Positions 13,863 through 20,268 of a stretch of 23,805 bases of DNA are shown here, piece by piece (within the stretch, counting starts at the first letter, position 1; each line of letters begins with the position of its first letter). This stretch comes from a virus: positions 1 through 23,805 of the IMG/VR virus record IMGVR_UViG_3300028925_007473; one strand, written 5' to 3'. A model generated the notes under the pieces. The model searched no databases, was not told where the DNA came from, and was given only the letters and a program-made list of their open reading frames with translations. The translations under genes were made by a program, and so were the position numbers.

Positions 13863-14576
13863 ATGTACGATCTCAAAAACTACCTGCTTTCAATGCAGTC
13901 GCACTGGATGGTGCACCAGCCCACCTATAACGCGGTGCAAGAGTCCCTGCCACTGATTACCAAGTATCAGGCAAATGAGGGCATCGAAAAATTAGGCAAC
14001 ACGCCGGCTAAGAAAATCTGCCGGCAGGTCTTCCCCGAGGTTTACACATTCCCGCTATTCAGGCGTCAGTGGTGCAAGATGATGGTGGAAGAGATTGATC
14101 TCATGCGGAAAGATCTGGCTTTTAAGGCAAACGAGGATGAGGACGCGCTCAGGCAGATCCCTGAGATTGTCTTAAAGACTGAATGCCCAGCCCTCTACCG
14201 CAATATGTGGTTCGTGGCGCAGACAGTCATCAACCCGATCATCACCTCGCTCTGGCAGAGAGACTGCCGCGATGCAGCCACTATACAGATTGCTAACTAC
14301 AACATTGTAGACAAGAAACAAGGTGCCTGGCATCACGATGAGTCGGCTGACATATCGGTGGTGGTGCCGCTCAACACCGGTGGCTATAAGGGTGGCGGTA
14401 CGGAGTTCCACAACCACGGCACGCTGAAGCCATTGCCCAGCGGCCACGCGCTGATGTTCCCCAGCTTCACCAACCTACACCGAGGGCTGCCGGTGGATGG
14501 CGGTGATAGATACCTTTTAGTCTTCTGGCTCTACCATAAAAGTCGTGTCGTTGATCTGTACGAGGACATAGACTAA
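13863..14576 (+). CDS. 2-oxoglutarate/Fe(II)-dependent oxygenase
   Basis: Starting at ATG 13863 the product has 237 residues. The C-terminal jelly-roll carries the full iron facial triad: H157 and D159 (HxD in GAWHHDESAD), H206 (in FTNLHRG) and R216 (in GDRYLLVFWL), which holds the 2-oxoglutarate carboxylate. Strands 'ADISVVVPLN' and 'GGTEFHNHG' fit prolyl-hydroxylase-like oxygenases, which are frequent in marine phages. The first ~140 residues are helical and unassigned; they may bind the substrate. Substrate is unknown: a protein side chain, a nucleic acid base or a small molecule are all possible. The frame extends to a TTG at 13809 without a ribosome site, so the ATG is preferred. It is transcribed away from the RHH regulator, which may control it. 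Confidence 0.85.
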   Translation: MYDLKNYLLSMQSHWMVHQPTYNAVQESLPLITKYQANEGIEKLGNTPAKKICRQVFPEVYTFPLFRRQWCKMMVEEIDLMRKDLAFKANEDEDALRQIPEIVLKTECPALYRNMWFVAQTVINPIITSLWQRDCRDAATIQIANYNIVDKKQGAWHHDESADISVVVPLNTGGYKGGGTEFHNHGTLKPLPSGHALMFPSFTNLHRGLPVDGGDRYLLVFWLYHKSRVVDLYEDID

Positions 14577-14592
14577 TTTAATACCTGTTTAA

Positions 14593-14643
14593 TTGCATAA
14601 AGTTGCACAAATATGCAGACAACGACACGATACTATGTATAAT
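14593..14643 (+). promoter_or_regulatory. Promoter A with tandem TTGCA repeats
   Basis: A perfect -10 box TATAAT lies at 14638-14643. Upstream are AACGACACGAT (14621-14631), shared exactly with the promoter before 23781, and a tandem direct repeat TTGCATAAAG/TTGCACAAAT (14593-14612), spaced one helical turn. The best -35 at 17-base spacing is GCAGAC (14615-14620), which is weak, so an activator or repressor is likely. It would drive the gene at 14700. Confidence 0.65.
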
Positions 14644-14654
14644 AAGGGTGTAAG

Positions 14655-14670
14655 AACGCCGCGAGGCGTT
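14655..14670 (+). other. 5' leader hairpin with GNRA tetraloop
   Basis: AACGCC (14655-14660), loop GCGA, GGCGTT (14665-14670) forms a 6-base perfect stem closed by a GNRA loop, about five bases after the expected transcription start of promoter A. A hairpin at the extreme 5' end usually protects mRNA from decay. It lacks a U-run, so it is not a terminator. Confidence 0.5.
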
Positions 14671-14699
14671 ATAGTCAATCAACCAATAAGGTAATCAAC

Positions 14700-14930
14700 A
14701 TGATCAGACAATTTTATACCAGACATCCAGGGACTAGAAAACCAATATCTATTGCGTATGACATCGAAGGATATAGCTCAATTCCATATTCTATGGATGA
14801 TGACACAATCGCATCATTGAATGGCTTGGCGGGTAACACAGACGCCGATGTCAAGATCGCCTTGGCTTGTTCGATGCTCGGATGGGATATACCAATGGCT
14901 GGCGAACTTAGCACTTGGACAGAATTATAA
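14700..14930 (+). CDS. Small early-type phage protein, unknown function
   Basis: A 76-residue protein preceded by AAGG and promoter A with its leader hairpin, which supports it as a real, strongly transcribed gene. It begins MIRQFYTRHPGTRKPISI, has a short beta-like region (AYDIEGYSSIPYSMDDD) and a hydrophobic helical end (VKIALACSMLGWDIPMAG). I recognise no family and see no signal peptide or membrane helix. Its position, first after a promoter in a run of small genes, is typical of phage host-takeover genes. That role is inference. The overlapping - strand frame looks like its shadow. Confidence 0.65.
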   Translation: MIRQFYTRHPGTRKPISIAYDIEGYSSIPYSMDDDTIASLNGLAGNTDADVKIALACSMLGWDIPMAGELSTWTEL

Positions 14931-15027
14931 CGCAGCCCCAGTCTTTTTCTAGTGTGTGTATCTGGGCGACATCAAAAATAACTGACACCGAGGGGATGCA
15001 AGGCCCCACTCAAACAAGGAGGAAAAA

Positions 15028-15150
15028 ATGACTGAGCCTGAGACTATTCACATACTAACAGTGATTTGCGGGACGATAGCAATAATCGTGCTTGGCGGAG
15101 CATTTATCATCATCCGCGATATAAAAAAGGTAATGAAATGTGAAAATTGA
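15028..15150 (+). CDS. Tiny single-pass membrane protein
   Basis: A 40-residue product with a strong ribosome site (AAGGAGG, 7 bases before the ATG). Residues about 7-29 form one membrane helix (ILTVICGTIAIIVLGG then AFIII), followed by a basic end (RDIKKVMKCEN). The start is acidic (MTEPET), so the predicted topology is N-out, C-in. The hydrophobic core and strong ribosome site argue for a real gene. No family is recognised; small membrane peptides of this kind in phages act as holin antagonists, exclusion factors or host membrane modifiers. Confidence 0.7.
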   Translation: MTEPETIHILTVICGTIAIIVLGGAFIIIRDIKKVMKCEN

Positions 15151-15219
15151 CACAGAAAAACAAGGGGAAGAACACTGTATAAGTGGGACAAGGGCAAGTC
15201 AGGTGTACAAGGAGGCGTT

Positions 15220-15387
15220 ATGAAAAAGCTGATAGTAATTGCGGGAGCAATATTGTTTTTTGGCCTTATGGGGATCGTTGGTAATATGAGCCTTGAGGAT
15301 GCGCTAAACGAAGAACGGCATTACGCTGAGATGGTTTGCGACGGCCACTGGCCCGACTACAAAGATATTTCACCAGAGTGCGAATAA
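15220..15387 (+). CDS. Small exported or membrane-anchored phage protein
   Basis: A 55-residue protein with a strong ribosome site (AAGGAGG, 5 bases before ATG). MKK and a hydrophobic stretch (LIVIAGAILFFGLMGIVG) make a signal anchor, followed by a polar periplasmic part (LNEERHYAEMVCDGHWPDY) ending SPECE with two Cys. The 'EMVCDGHWPDY...C' arrangement recalls a family of short phage proteins with a Y-C/A-E-M-V ... G-W-P-D-Y motif, whose function I do not know. The bidirectional terminator begins four bases after its stop, so it closes the operon started at promoter A. Confidence 0.75.
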   Translation: MKKLIVIAGAILFFGLMGIVGNMSLEDALNEERHYAEMVCDGHWPDYKDISPECE

Positions 15388-15390
15388 AAG

Positions 15391-15419
15391 AAAGGGAGCC
15401 TAGCTCCCTTTTTCTTTGG
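15391..15419. terminator. Bidirectional Rho-independent terminator
   Basis: AAAGGGAGC (15391-15399) and GCTCCCTTT (15403-15411) form a 9-base stem with a 3-base CTA loop. On the + strand a T-rich run (TTTTTCTTT) follows; on the - strand the stem is followed by TTTCTTTT. It ends the small-gene operon from the left and the replication operon from the right, which converge here. The stop codon of the - strand gene (15400-15402) is the loop itself. Confidence 0.88.
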
Positions 15420-15597
15420 CCTTCCTTTCTGCGTATGTATATAGGTTCTCACCAAACATTTTTTCAAACCAAGCATCCCATTTAATGCCCTTGGGTGTTC
15501 GCTCTTGGCGTTTCTTCCAGGCAAATCTGGCGGCATGAAGCTTTTTCTGGTGCGCCCAATCTGGGTCTGCTTGGTTAATACAGGTCACCCAGGTCAA
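15400..15597 (-). CDS. Small basic protein, last gene of replication operon
   Basis: A 65-residue protein starting inside the exonuclease gene (overlap 23 bases), with a TTG at 15597 or a GTG at 15588 as start. Its sequence is rich in Trp, Lys and Arg: CINQADPDWAHQKKLHAA, RFAWKKRQERTPKGIKWD, AWFEKMFGENLYTYAE and RKAKEKGS. There is no membrane segment. The basic, helical character suggests a nucleic-acid partner, perhaps of the exonuclease, but no family is recognised. The stop codon is the loop of the terminator hairpin, and the last two codons are in its stem, so the gene and terminator have evolved together. Confidence 0.62.
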   Translation of the reverse strand: MTWVTCINQADPDWAHQKKLHAARFAWKKRQERTPKGIKWDAWFEKMFGENLYTYAERKAKEKGS

Positions 15598-16348
15598 ACT
15601 CCCTTACGCCAGACTGATTGTAAGGTATGTACAGGTCTTTTTCTCTACAAGATATACCAAGAGTCATGGCTTGCTCGTTCTTTGCATCAGCATAGGCTAT
15701 GGCTTCGTCTGATAGCGTATATATAGCATAGGGGTATGGGTGAGGTTTCTCTTGGGCCAAGAAGTAAAACTTCTCTGTGGGCAGCCCTACAGCCCTACAG
15801 CCAGCGATATAAAATGCTGCTTGCTGGTGGTACTTGAATGCGTTGATAGCGCCCTTGAAACCACGCGGTGAAGCATCCCGACAGGTTTTGAGATCCCAAA
15901 TGTCTGTGCCGGTGTGCCAGTCAAGCTTGCCCTTGCACTGTTGGCCGTTCCACATAAAGCATATTGTGAGCTCAACGTGGTGCGATTCCTTTGGAATAAA
16001 GTCAGCAACTATCTCTCGGCGGGCCATGCAAACATCGTACATCTCCTGCTTGATAGGCTGTCGATGGCCTGTAGTCATCAGGAAATCTTCATATTCTTCT
16101 TTGCCAATCTTGGTGCGGCGGTTGATATCTGGTCGAATTACAAACTCTTCGTCAAACTTGTGGTGCTCGAGAAACACCGTGTGCTGCACCCTACCTTCCA
16201 GCAGCGCCGGCGACTCGCTGTTGAATTTGCGATGCTTCCATGAGAACGGGCATTTGCTGATTGCGGTTAGATCGTGACTGCGCCATGCCGGTATGCTGTC
16301 GTAGGTTGGGTAGTCCAGATCCTCGTAGATTCCTTCTTTGAAATTCAT
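15575..16348 (-). CDS. RecE-type PD-(D/E)XK exonuclease (DUF3799-like)
   Basis: A 257-residue protein with a good ribosome site (AGGAGA). It shows the DUF3799/RecE C-terminal nuclease order: 'WRSHDLTAISKCPFSWKHRK', G52 and H56 in 'EGRVQHTVFLEH', D143 in 'GKLDW', D152 and K154 in 'IWDLKTC' (the D-x-K catalytic pair), and Q175/Q176 in 'YHQQAAFYI'. It should be a 5'-to-3' double-strand exonuclease producing 3' single strands for recombination or end repair. Two genes upstream is an SSB-like protein, a normal recombination neighbour, but no RecT or Red-beta annealase is visible in the window. The start overlaps the stop of the methyltransferase stub (ATGA). Confidence 0.87.
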   Translation of the reverse strand: MNFKEGIYEDLDYPTYDSIPAWRSHDLTAISKCPFSWKHRKFNSESPALLEGRVQHTVFLEHHKFDEEFVIRPDINRRTKIGKEEYEDFLMTTGHRQPIKQEMYDVCMARREIVADFIPKESHHVELTICFMWNGQQCKGKLDWHTGTDIWDLKTCRDASPRGFKGAINAFKYHQQAAFYIAGCRAVGLPTEKFYFLAQEKPHPYPYAIYTLSDEAIAYADAKNEQAMTLGISCREKDLYIPYNQSGVREFDLGDLY

Positions 16349-16482
16349 AGTTTTCTCCTATGCTTTGCCAATACCTTCTGGCAGAACTTATCGTTCTCGC
16401 AGAACGCGACTGTCTCCATGCCAGCGCGATCCAGCCCAAGACTGAATCCGCCGATACCGCTGAAGAGATCCAAAACCCTCAC
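16345..16482 (-). pseudogene. C5-cytosine DNA methyltransferase, N-terminal stub (45 residues)
   Basis: From a GTG at 16482 the frame reads MRVLDLFSGIGGFSLGL, then DRAGMETVAFCENDKFCQKV and LAKHRRKL before TGA. This is the S-adenosylmethionine-binding motif I (DLFSGIGGFSLGL) and motif II region (FCENDKFCQKVL-KH) of Dcm-like C5 methyltransferases. Where a full enzyme would go on after 'KHW' the frame runs into the ribosome site of the exonuclease and stops. The catalytic Pro-Cys motif, later motifs and target-recognition domain are absent from the window, so it cannot methylate. The stub sits exactly between the DUF3310 and exonuclease genes with coupled spacing, and codon use is intact. It is either a deletion remnant still translated to couple the operon, or a retained mini-protein. 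Confidence 0.85.
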
Positions 16483-16484
16483 GA

Positions 16485-16787
16485 TCAACCGTCAAAGGGA
16501 TCGATGTAGTCGGTTACGGTGATAGTGGCATTCTCGCCTTCGGCCTCCAAGTCGGCTCTGGGATCGTCTCCCATACTAAAGCGCAGATACCAGATGGCTT
16601 TGAGCTTATCCTCAACCGAGGTCTTGCTCTTCTTGTTCATCCGCCACAGATACTTGAACGCCGCAATCTCAGAATATTTCTGGGTGGCCTCCAGCCCGAA
16701 GACGGCAACCATTGAGTCGATACACTCGATGCCGCCATCAAGGGCGTAGTGGTCAGGCTGGTCAACGGATTCAGAATTACTTGGCAT
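16485..16787 (-). CDS. DUF3310 phage protein (possible nucleotide kinase)
   Basis: From the ATG at 16787 the product is 100 residues. The DUF3310 signature is clear: DQPDHYALDGGIECIDSMV, then FKYLWRMNKKSKTSVED and KLKAIWYL, in the order His-Tyr ... Glu-Cys-Ile-Asp ... Lys-Tyr-Leu-Trp-Arg ... Glu-Asp-x-x-K-A-x-W-Y-L. The domain occurs in phage T7 gp1.7, which phosphorylates dGMP and dTMP, so a deoxynucleotide role in replication is a reasonable guess. The C-terminus (GENATITVTDYIDPFDG) is acidic and lies outside the domain. It starts 14 bases after the SSB-like gene and is followed closely by the methyltransferase stub, all in one leftward operon. The frame extends further upstream but only over the SSB-like gene. 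Confidence 0.82.
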   Translation of the reverse strand: MPSNSESVDQPDHYALDGGIECIDSMVAVFGLEATQKYSEIAAFKYLWRMNKKSKTSVEDKLKAIWYLRFSMGDDPRADLEAEGENATITVTDYIDPFDG

Positions 16788-16800
16788 CGTTTTCTCTACC

Positions 16801-17529
16801 TTAGAACGGGATATCAATGTCGTCATCAAAATCACCCTTGGTGTCGTCTTTCGCCAGATCGGCCAGCCCGCCAGATGCCGGCACCGGTTCGGCACCCTTG
16901 CTGCGCACAGCCAGCACCTCAAAGCTTTGCTCAATCTCTTCTGCCATCCACGGTGGCATGTCTTCTGTCATGTCACACATGGCCTTTGATTCATCTGTGC
17001 TCTTGCCCGAAAACTCTTGCGCATAAACGTCAATGTCAAAACACTGCAAATCATTGGAAGTGGTAACCTTCTTCATGCCACCCTCCGGCTTGTAGACGCC
17101 CTCAACCTTGACCCGACCGCCAACCTCATCCTTATTCTGCTTAATCATTTCAAGCTCAGCGGTCACACCCAACACTTTAGGCAGTTCGAAGCCAGCCAGA
17201 TCAGCGTCCGAGAACGGTCGTCCGCGCCAGCTCTTGAGATCCTTGAATAACGCCGCGTTTTCGTTAAGCGAGGCCGTGTATTTCTTTGACGCGGAAAACG
17301 GTCGCCCATCTGCCATGCGCACCTCTTCCCAGCGCTCTGAGCCGTCATCAACCTCTTGTTTGTGGGTAACCTCCCAGTAGATATAGACGATGTGGCGCTT
17401 TCTGAGTGGACCATCCTGATATGATTCTTCTCGTGTGCCAGCATCGATGAGCTTGTAGCACGTTGCCTGATAGCGGCCGGCCTCTAAATTTTCGTAGTCA
17501 CCGCCGCCGCTTGAAATGGTTAATCCCAT
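16801..17529 (-). CDS. Phage single-stranded-DNA-binding protein with SSB-type tail
   Basis: From the ATG at 17529 (ribosome site TGAGGAC) the product is 242 residues. The N-terminal ~180 residues have alternating strands with 'GRYQATCYKLIDAGT', 'IYWEVTHKQEV', 'PFSASKKYTASLNENAALF', 'DLKSWRGRPF' and 'GFELPKVLGVTAELEMI', resembling DUF669-type phage proteins with an OB-like fold. The strongest clue is the C-terminal tail GDFDDDIDIPF, nearly identical to the bacterial SSB tail that docks replication and repair proteins. It should coat single-stranded DNA made by the helicase and exonuclease and recruit host SSB partners. It is the first gene of the leftward operon and diverges from the primase-helicase, so both may share control. 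Confidence 0.8.
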   Translation of the reverse strand: MGLTISSGGGDYENLEAGRYQATCYKLIDAGTREESYQDGPLRKRHIVYIYWEVTHKQEVDDGSERWEEVRMADGRPFSASKKYTASLNENAALFKDLKSWRGRPFSDADLAGFELPKVLGVTAELEMIKQNKDEVGGRVKVEGVYKPEGGMKKVTTSNDLQCFDIDVYAQEFSGKSTDESKAMCDMTEDMPPWMAEEIEQSFEVLAVRSKGAEPVPASGGLADLAKDDTKGDFDDDIDIPF

Positions 17530-17634
17530 GATTTTGTCCTCAATGATTGGTTGAATTGATTGGTTGAATTGAATTGTAGAGATGTATACTATTATGCACA
17601 TTCTTCTAATTCAAATCAAACCAAAGTTGCGCCT
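17530..17634. promoter_or_regulatory. Divergent control region between SSB-like and primase-helicase genes
   Basis: A 105-base gap. On the + strand TTGAAT (17564-17569) and TATACT (17585-17590) are 15 bases apart, a short-spaced promoter for the primase gene. Repeated TTGAATTGA/TTGGTTGAATTGA units (17540-17576) give an AT-rich direct-repeat tract. TATGCACA at 17593-17600 recalls the TGCA elements of the other gaps. No clear separate - strand promoter was found. Confidence 0.45.
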
Positions 17635-19821
17635 ATGTCACTAAAAGTTAGCCGTCCCACACCCAAAAATATGACTAGGCCGTTCACCGGAGATCACAGG
17701 AGCGACTTCAGCAATTTCTTGCAAGGCAACGGACTCGAGCCGGACCCCAAGAAAGGTTTGGTCACTGATGGCAGCATTGGACGCGCTTACATTAATGTCG
17801 GCGGGGCACGCAAACTGGTTGGCTGGTATCAGCTGTGGCTGGAACAGAGCGTACCGTTTGGACGAATTGGCGATTACCGTGTGTCAGCCACAGAACCGAC
17901 AGACATCTGGAAACCGGAAAATCAGAAGAATTTTCAAATGACCGCGCAGCACCGAGAAGAAATTGCCGAGTTGCAGCGTCAAGCAGAGGTCAAGAAGGCC
18001 GATAGCTACAGCAGGGCCGCAAAACGCTCGCAGTTTCTTTGGGACCAAGCAGAACCGTGCGAACGGCACCCTTATTTAGAGAAAAAACAGGTACTCAGCT
18101 ACGGCGGCCTCAAGGTCAATAAGGAAGGGCTGTTGATGATGCCCCTGTACGACGCGCAGATGACCATCTGCGGTATTCAATACATCAGCCCCGATGGCTC
18201 TAAGAAATTCCTTACTGGTTCAAAGAAAAAGGGCAGTTTCTTCATTCTGGGCAAGGAAGTGCTCAAAACCAGCCAAACAATCAACTTTGCCGAGGGCTAC
18301 GCGACAGCTGCAAGCTACCACCAAGATTTTAGTCAACCGGTGATAGTGTGCTTCGACGCCTACAACCTAACAGCCGTTGCCGAGGTGGTTTTTGAGTTCC
18401 TGAACGACAGGAAGTTCGTTTTTATTGCCGACAACGACCCAGATTCCAATACAGGCGAAAAAGAGGCCATAAAGGCGTGCCAAACGATCCGTAAGCTGCA
18501 CGGTCAGGCCGATGTGTTCATGCCTGAGTCCAAGGGCGACTACAACGATCACAAGAACCAGGTGAGGGTATTGGAGGGCGAAATCGTCAGCCCGACGCTG
18601 AAAAACATCGACATACCGGTGGATTATGACTTTGTACGCGGCAGCACCGGCCGATACCTCAACACGAAGGACAATATTCAGGGCGTTCTCACGGTCAATG
18701 GGGTGAGCTGCCTGTACAACGTCATTAAAAAGCGAATGGAGATTGATATCCCCAACACCAAGTTCATCGCTGACATGAGGGAAGAGGCTTCACTTATCGA
18801 GATTGAGGACCGCTGCATCCAGATGGGCATCCCACACTCCAAGGTGCGGGACTACCTGAAGGTGCTGGCCGTCGAGTGGAACCCAGTCAAAGCGTGGATG
18901 GAATCGAGGAAATGGGACGGGCGATCTCGGCTACAGGAGTTTCTGGACACCATTGGCAGCCCCGAGAACGAGGCCCTCAAAGAGATGCTGATGAAGAAGT
19001 GGCTGATAAGCTGTTGTGCGGCAGCTTGTGAGGAGAAGGGCGTTTCGCTTGAGGGCATCCTAGTCTTTCAGGGTGCCCAAGGATTAGGTAAGACGCTGTG
19101 GTTTAAGCGTCTTGCCAATTATGACGATGGTTGGCTCTTGGAAGGTGCAATGCTCAACCCAACTGACAAGGATAGCGTGAAACGTGCGGTCAGCCATTGG
19201 ATAGTAGAGCTCGGTGAGATCGAGTCTACCTTTAAGAAGGCCGACATCGACCAGCTGAAGGCATTCATTACCAGCAAGAATGATGAGCTTAGATTGCCTT
19301 ACGATCGTGCCAGCACAACGTATCAAAGACGTACCGCATTCTATGCCAGTGTTAACGCAAGAGAATTCCTCACGGATACGTCGGGAAACCGTAGGTTTTG
19401 GGTGATACCCGTGAAGACGATCAACTTCAACCACGGCATAGATATGCAGCAGCTCTGGGCCGAGGTGAAAGAGACGCTCTATGTGCCTGGCCAGAAGAAT
19501 TGGTTTCTAACACCCGACGAACGGAAGATGCTTGACCGATCGAATGAAGGCTACCGCACGCAGTCTAGCGTTGAGGATCTGATACTGGAGCACGTTAGGT
19601 TTGATAGTAAGGTTACTGAACCAGTGCAAATGACTAAGCTGTTGCGTGACTTGGGGATCGCCAACCCGAGGATAACAGACTTCAAGGACGCCAATCGGGT
19701 GTTAGCAATGAACGGTGTGGAACCAAGGAAAAGTAACGGCAAAAAAATATACGACCTGGATTACACCATACCCAGCCAAGACCTCAATCCGGCACCTGGA
19801 TACAAGAGCTGGGATGCATGA
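17635..19821 (+). CDS. Toprim primase - VirE/D5-type helicase
   Basis: Starting at ATG 17635 the product is 728 residues. A Toprim core lies at about 175-310: E220 in 'FAEGYATA' and D266-x-D268 in 'IADNDPDSNTG', the metal-binding residues of primase/topoisomerase enzymes. From about 440 is a VirE-type (PF05272-like) P-loop ATPase: Walker A at 480-487 (GAQGLGKT, catalytic K486), Walker B-like 'IVELGEIES', then 'SKNDELRLPYDRA', 'RRTAFYASVN' and the arginine-containing 'GNRRFWVIPV'. No CHC2-type zinc finger is visible at the N-terminus. It should unwind the template and make primers for phage replication. Composition is more GC-rich than the curli block. The stop overlaps the following small gene (ATGA). 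The ribosome site is weak. Confidence 0.92.
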   Translation: MSLKVSRPTPKNMTRPFTGDHRSDFSNFLQGNGLEPDPKKGLVTDGSIGRAYINVGGARKLVGWYQLWLEQSVPFGRIGDYRVSATEPTDIWKPENQKNFQMTAQHREEIAELQRQAEVKKADSYSRAAKRSQFLWDQAEPCERHPYLEKKQVLSYGGLKVNKEGLLMMPLYDAQMTICGIQYISPDGSKKFLTGSKKKGSFFILGKEVLKTSQTINFAEGYATAASYHQDFSQPVIVCFDAYNLTAVAEVVFEFLNDRKFVFIADNDPDSNTGEKEAIKACQTIRKLHGQADVFMPESKGDYNDHKNQVRVLEGEIVSPTLKNIDIPVDYDFVRGSTGRYLNTKDNIQGVLTVNGVSCLYNVIKKRMEIDIPNTKFIADMREEASLIEIEDRCIQMGIPHSKVRDYLKVLAVEWNPVKAWMESRKWDGRSRLQEFLDTIGSPENEALKEMLMKKWLISCCAAACEEKGVSLEGILVFQGAQGLGKTLWFKRLANYDDGWLLEGAMLNPTDKDSVKRAVSHWIVELGEIESTFKKADIDQLKAFITSKNDELRLPYDRASTTYQRRTAFYASVNAREFLTDTSGNRRFWVIPVKTINFNHGIDMQQLWAEVKETLYVPGQKNWFLTPDERKMLDRSNEGYRTQSSVEDLILEHVRFDSKVTEPVQMTKLLRDLGIANPRITDFKDANRVLAMNGVEPRKSNGKKIYDLDYTIPSQDLNPAPGYKSWDA

Positions 19822-20000
19822 GCGGCCCGAATGTCTATCTGACGATCTTTATCTGGGACGGCCTCGACTACACTGGACCGAGCATTGTGGCGAAGACGCG
19901 GGCAGAAGCCGAGCTCATTTGTGAGGGTTTAAGCTGCCAAATCGTGCGCGAATTGACGAATGTGATAGTGGCAAATCAGGGCATGGTCACCCTGCATTAG
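19818..20000 (+). CDS. Small protein coupled to primase-helicase
   Basis: The 60-residue product starts on the ATGA shared with the primase-helicase stop. It has a strand-rich first half (MSGPNVYLTIFIWDGLDY, TGPSIVAKTRAEAELI) and then CEGLSCQIVRELTNVIV. There is no signal peptide or transmembrane helix. I recognise no family. The tight overlap is the main support for reality; the length and composition are otherwise plain. It may be an accessory replication factor. Confidence 0.6.
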   Translation: MSGPNVYLTIFIWDGLDYTGPSIVAKTRAEAELICEGLSCQIVRELTNVIVANQGMVTLH

Positions 20001-20268
20001 TTTGATTTTTGGCGATGTGCAAGTTTGTATAAAGTTTGCAGCAGTGATTTTATGAGCGATAGGGAGAATTAACGTACCCTACCCTAGAGCTGTAACCTGA
20101 TCTTAAACCCTTATGGCTACTGGGTTTATACTATATATAGGGTATACCCTTTATATATAAGACTATAATATAGAAGGAGTATAGTGCTATAAAACAATAG
20201 TTATACGCAGCCCAGAACGTATATATAGGGGGGAAGCGTACCCTGCCCCCTGATTTCGGGAGAGAGTG
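20001..20268. promoter_or_regulatory. AT-rich palindromic region, candidate origin or regulatory zone
   Basis: No gene is visible in these 268 bases. They hold ATGTGCAAGTTTGT (20015-20028), shared exactly with the gap near 23720; four TACCCT copies (20075, 20080, 20145, 20239) plus the opposite AGGGTA; TAAACCC...GGGTTTA (20104-20110/20122-20128); the palindrome at 20132-20157; and CTATAATATAG (20163-20173) with a TATAAT inside. The position between primase-helicase and small terminase, together with AT-richness and repeated words, fits an origin of replication or a packaging/regulatory site. Which of these it is cannot be told from sequence. Confidence 0.45.
20132..20157. repeat. 26-base palindrome around AGGGTATACCCT
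   Basis: A perfect 12-base palindrome, AGGGTATACCCT (20139-20150), is flanked by TATATA (20132-20137) and TATATA (20152-20157), with one mismatched pair (20138/20151). It could bind a dimeric protein or extrude as a cruciform. Confidence 0.8.

Noticed and set aside
15148-15180. TTGACA at about 15147 and TATAAG downstream as a promoter for the gene at 15220
   Set aside because: The boxes are about 25 bases apart, far outside normal spacing; the gene is served by promoter A.
15834-16277. 147-residue + strand frame opposite the RecE-type exonuclease
   Set aside because: Ser/Cys-rich antisense shadow of a gene with clear catalytic motifs.
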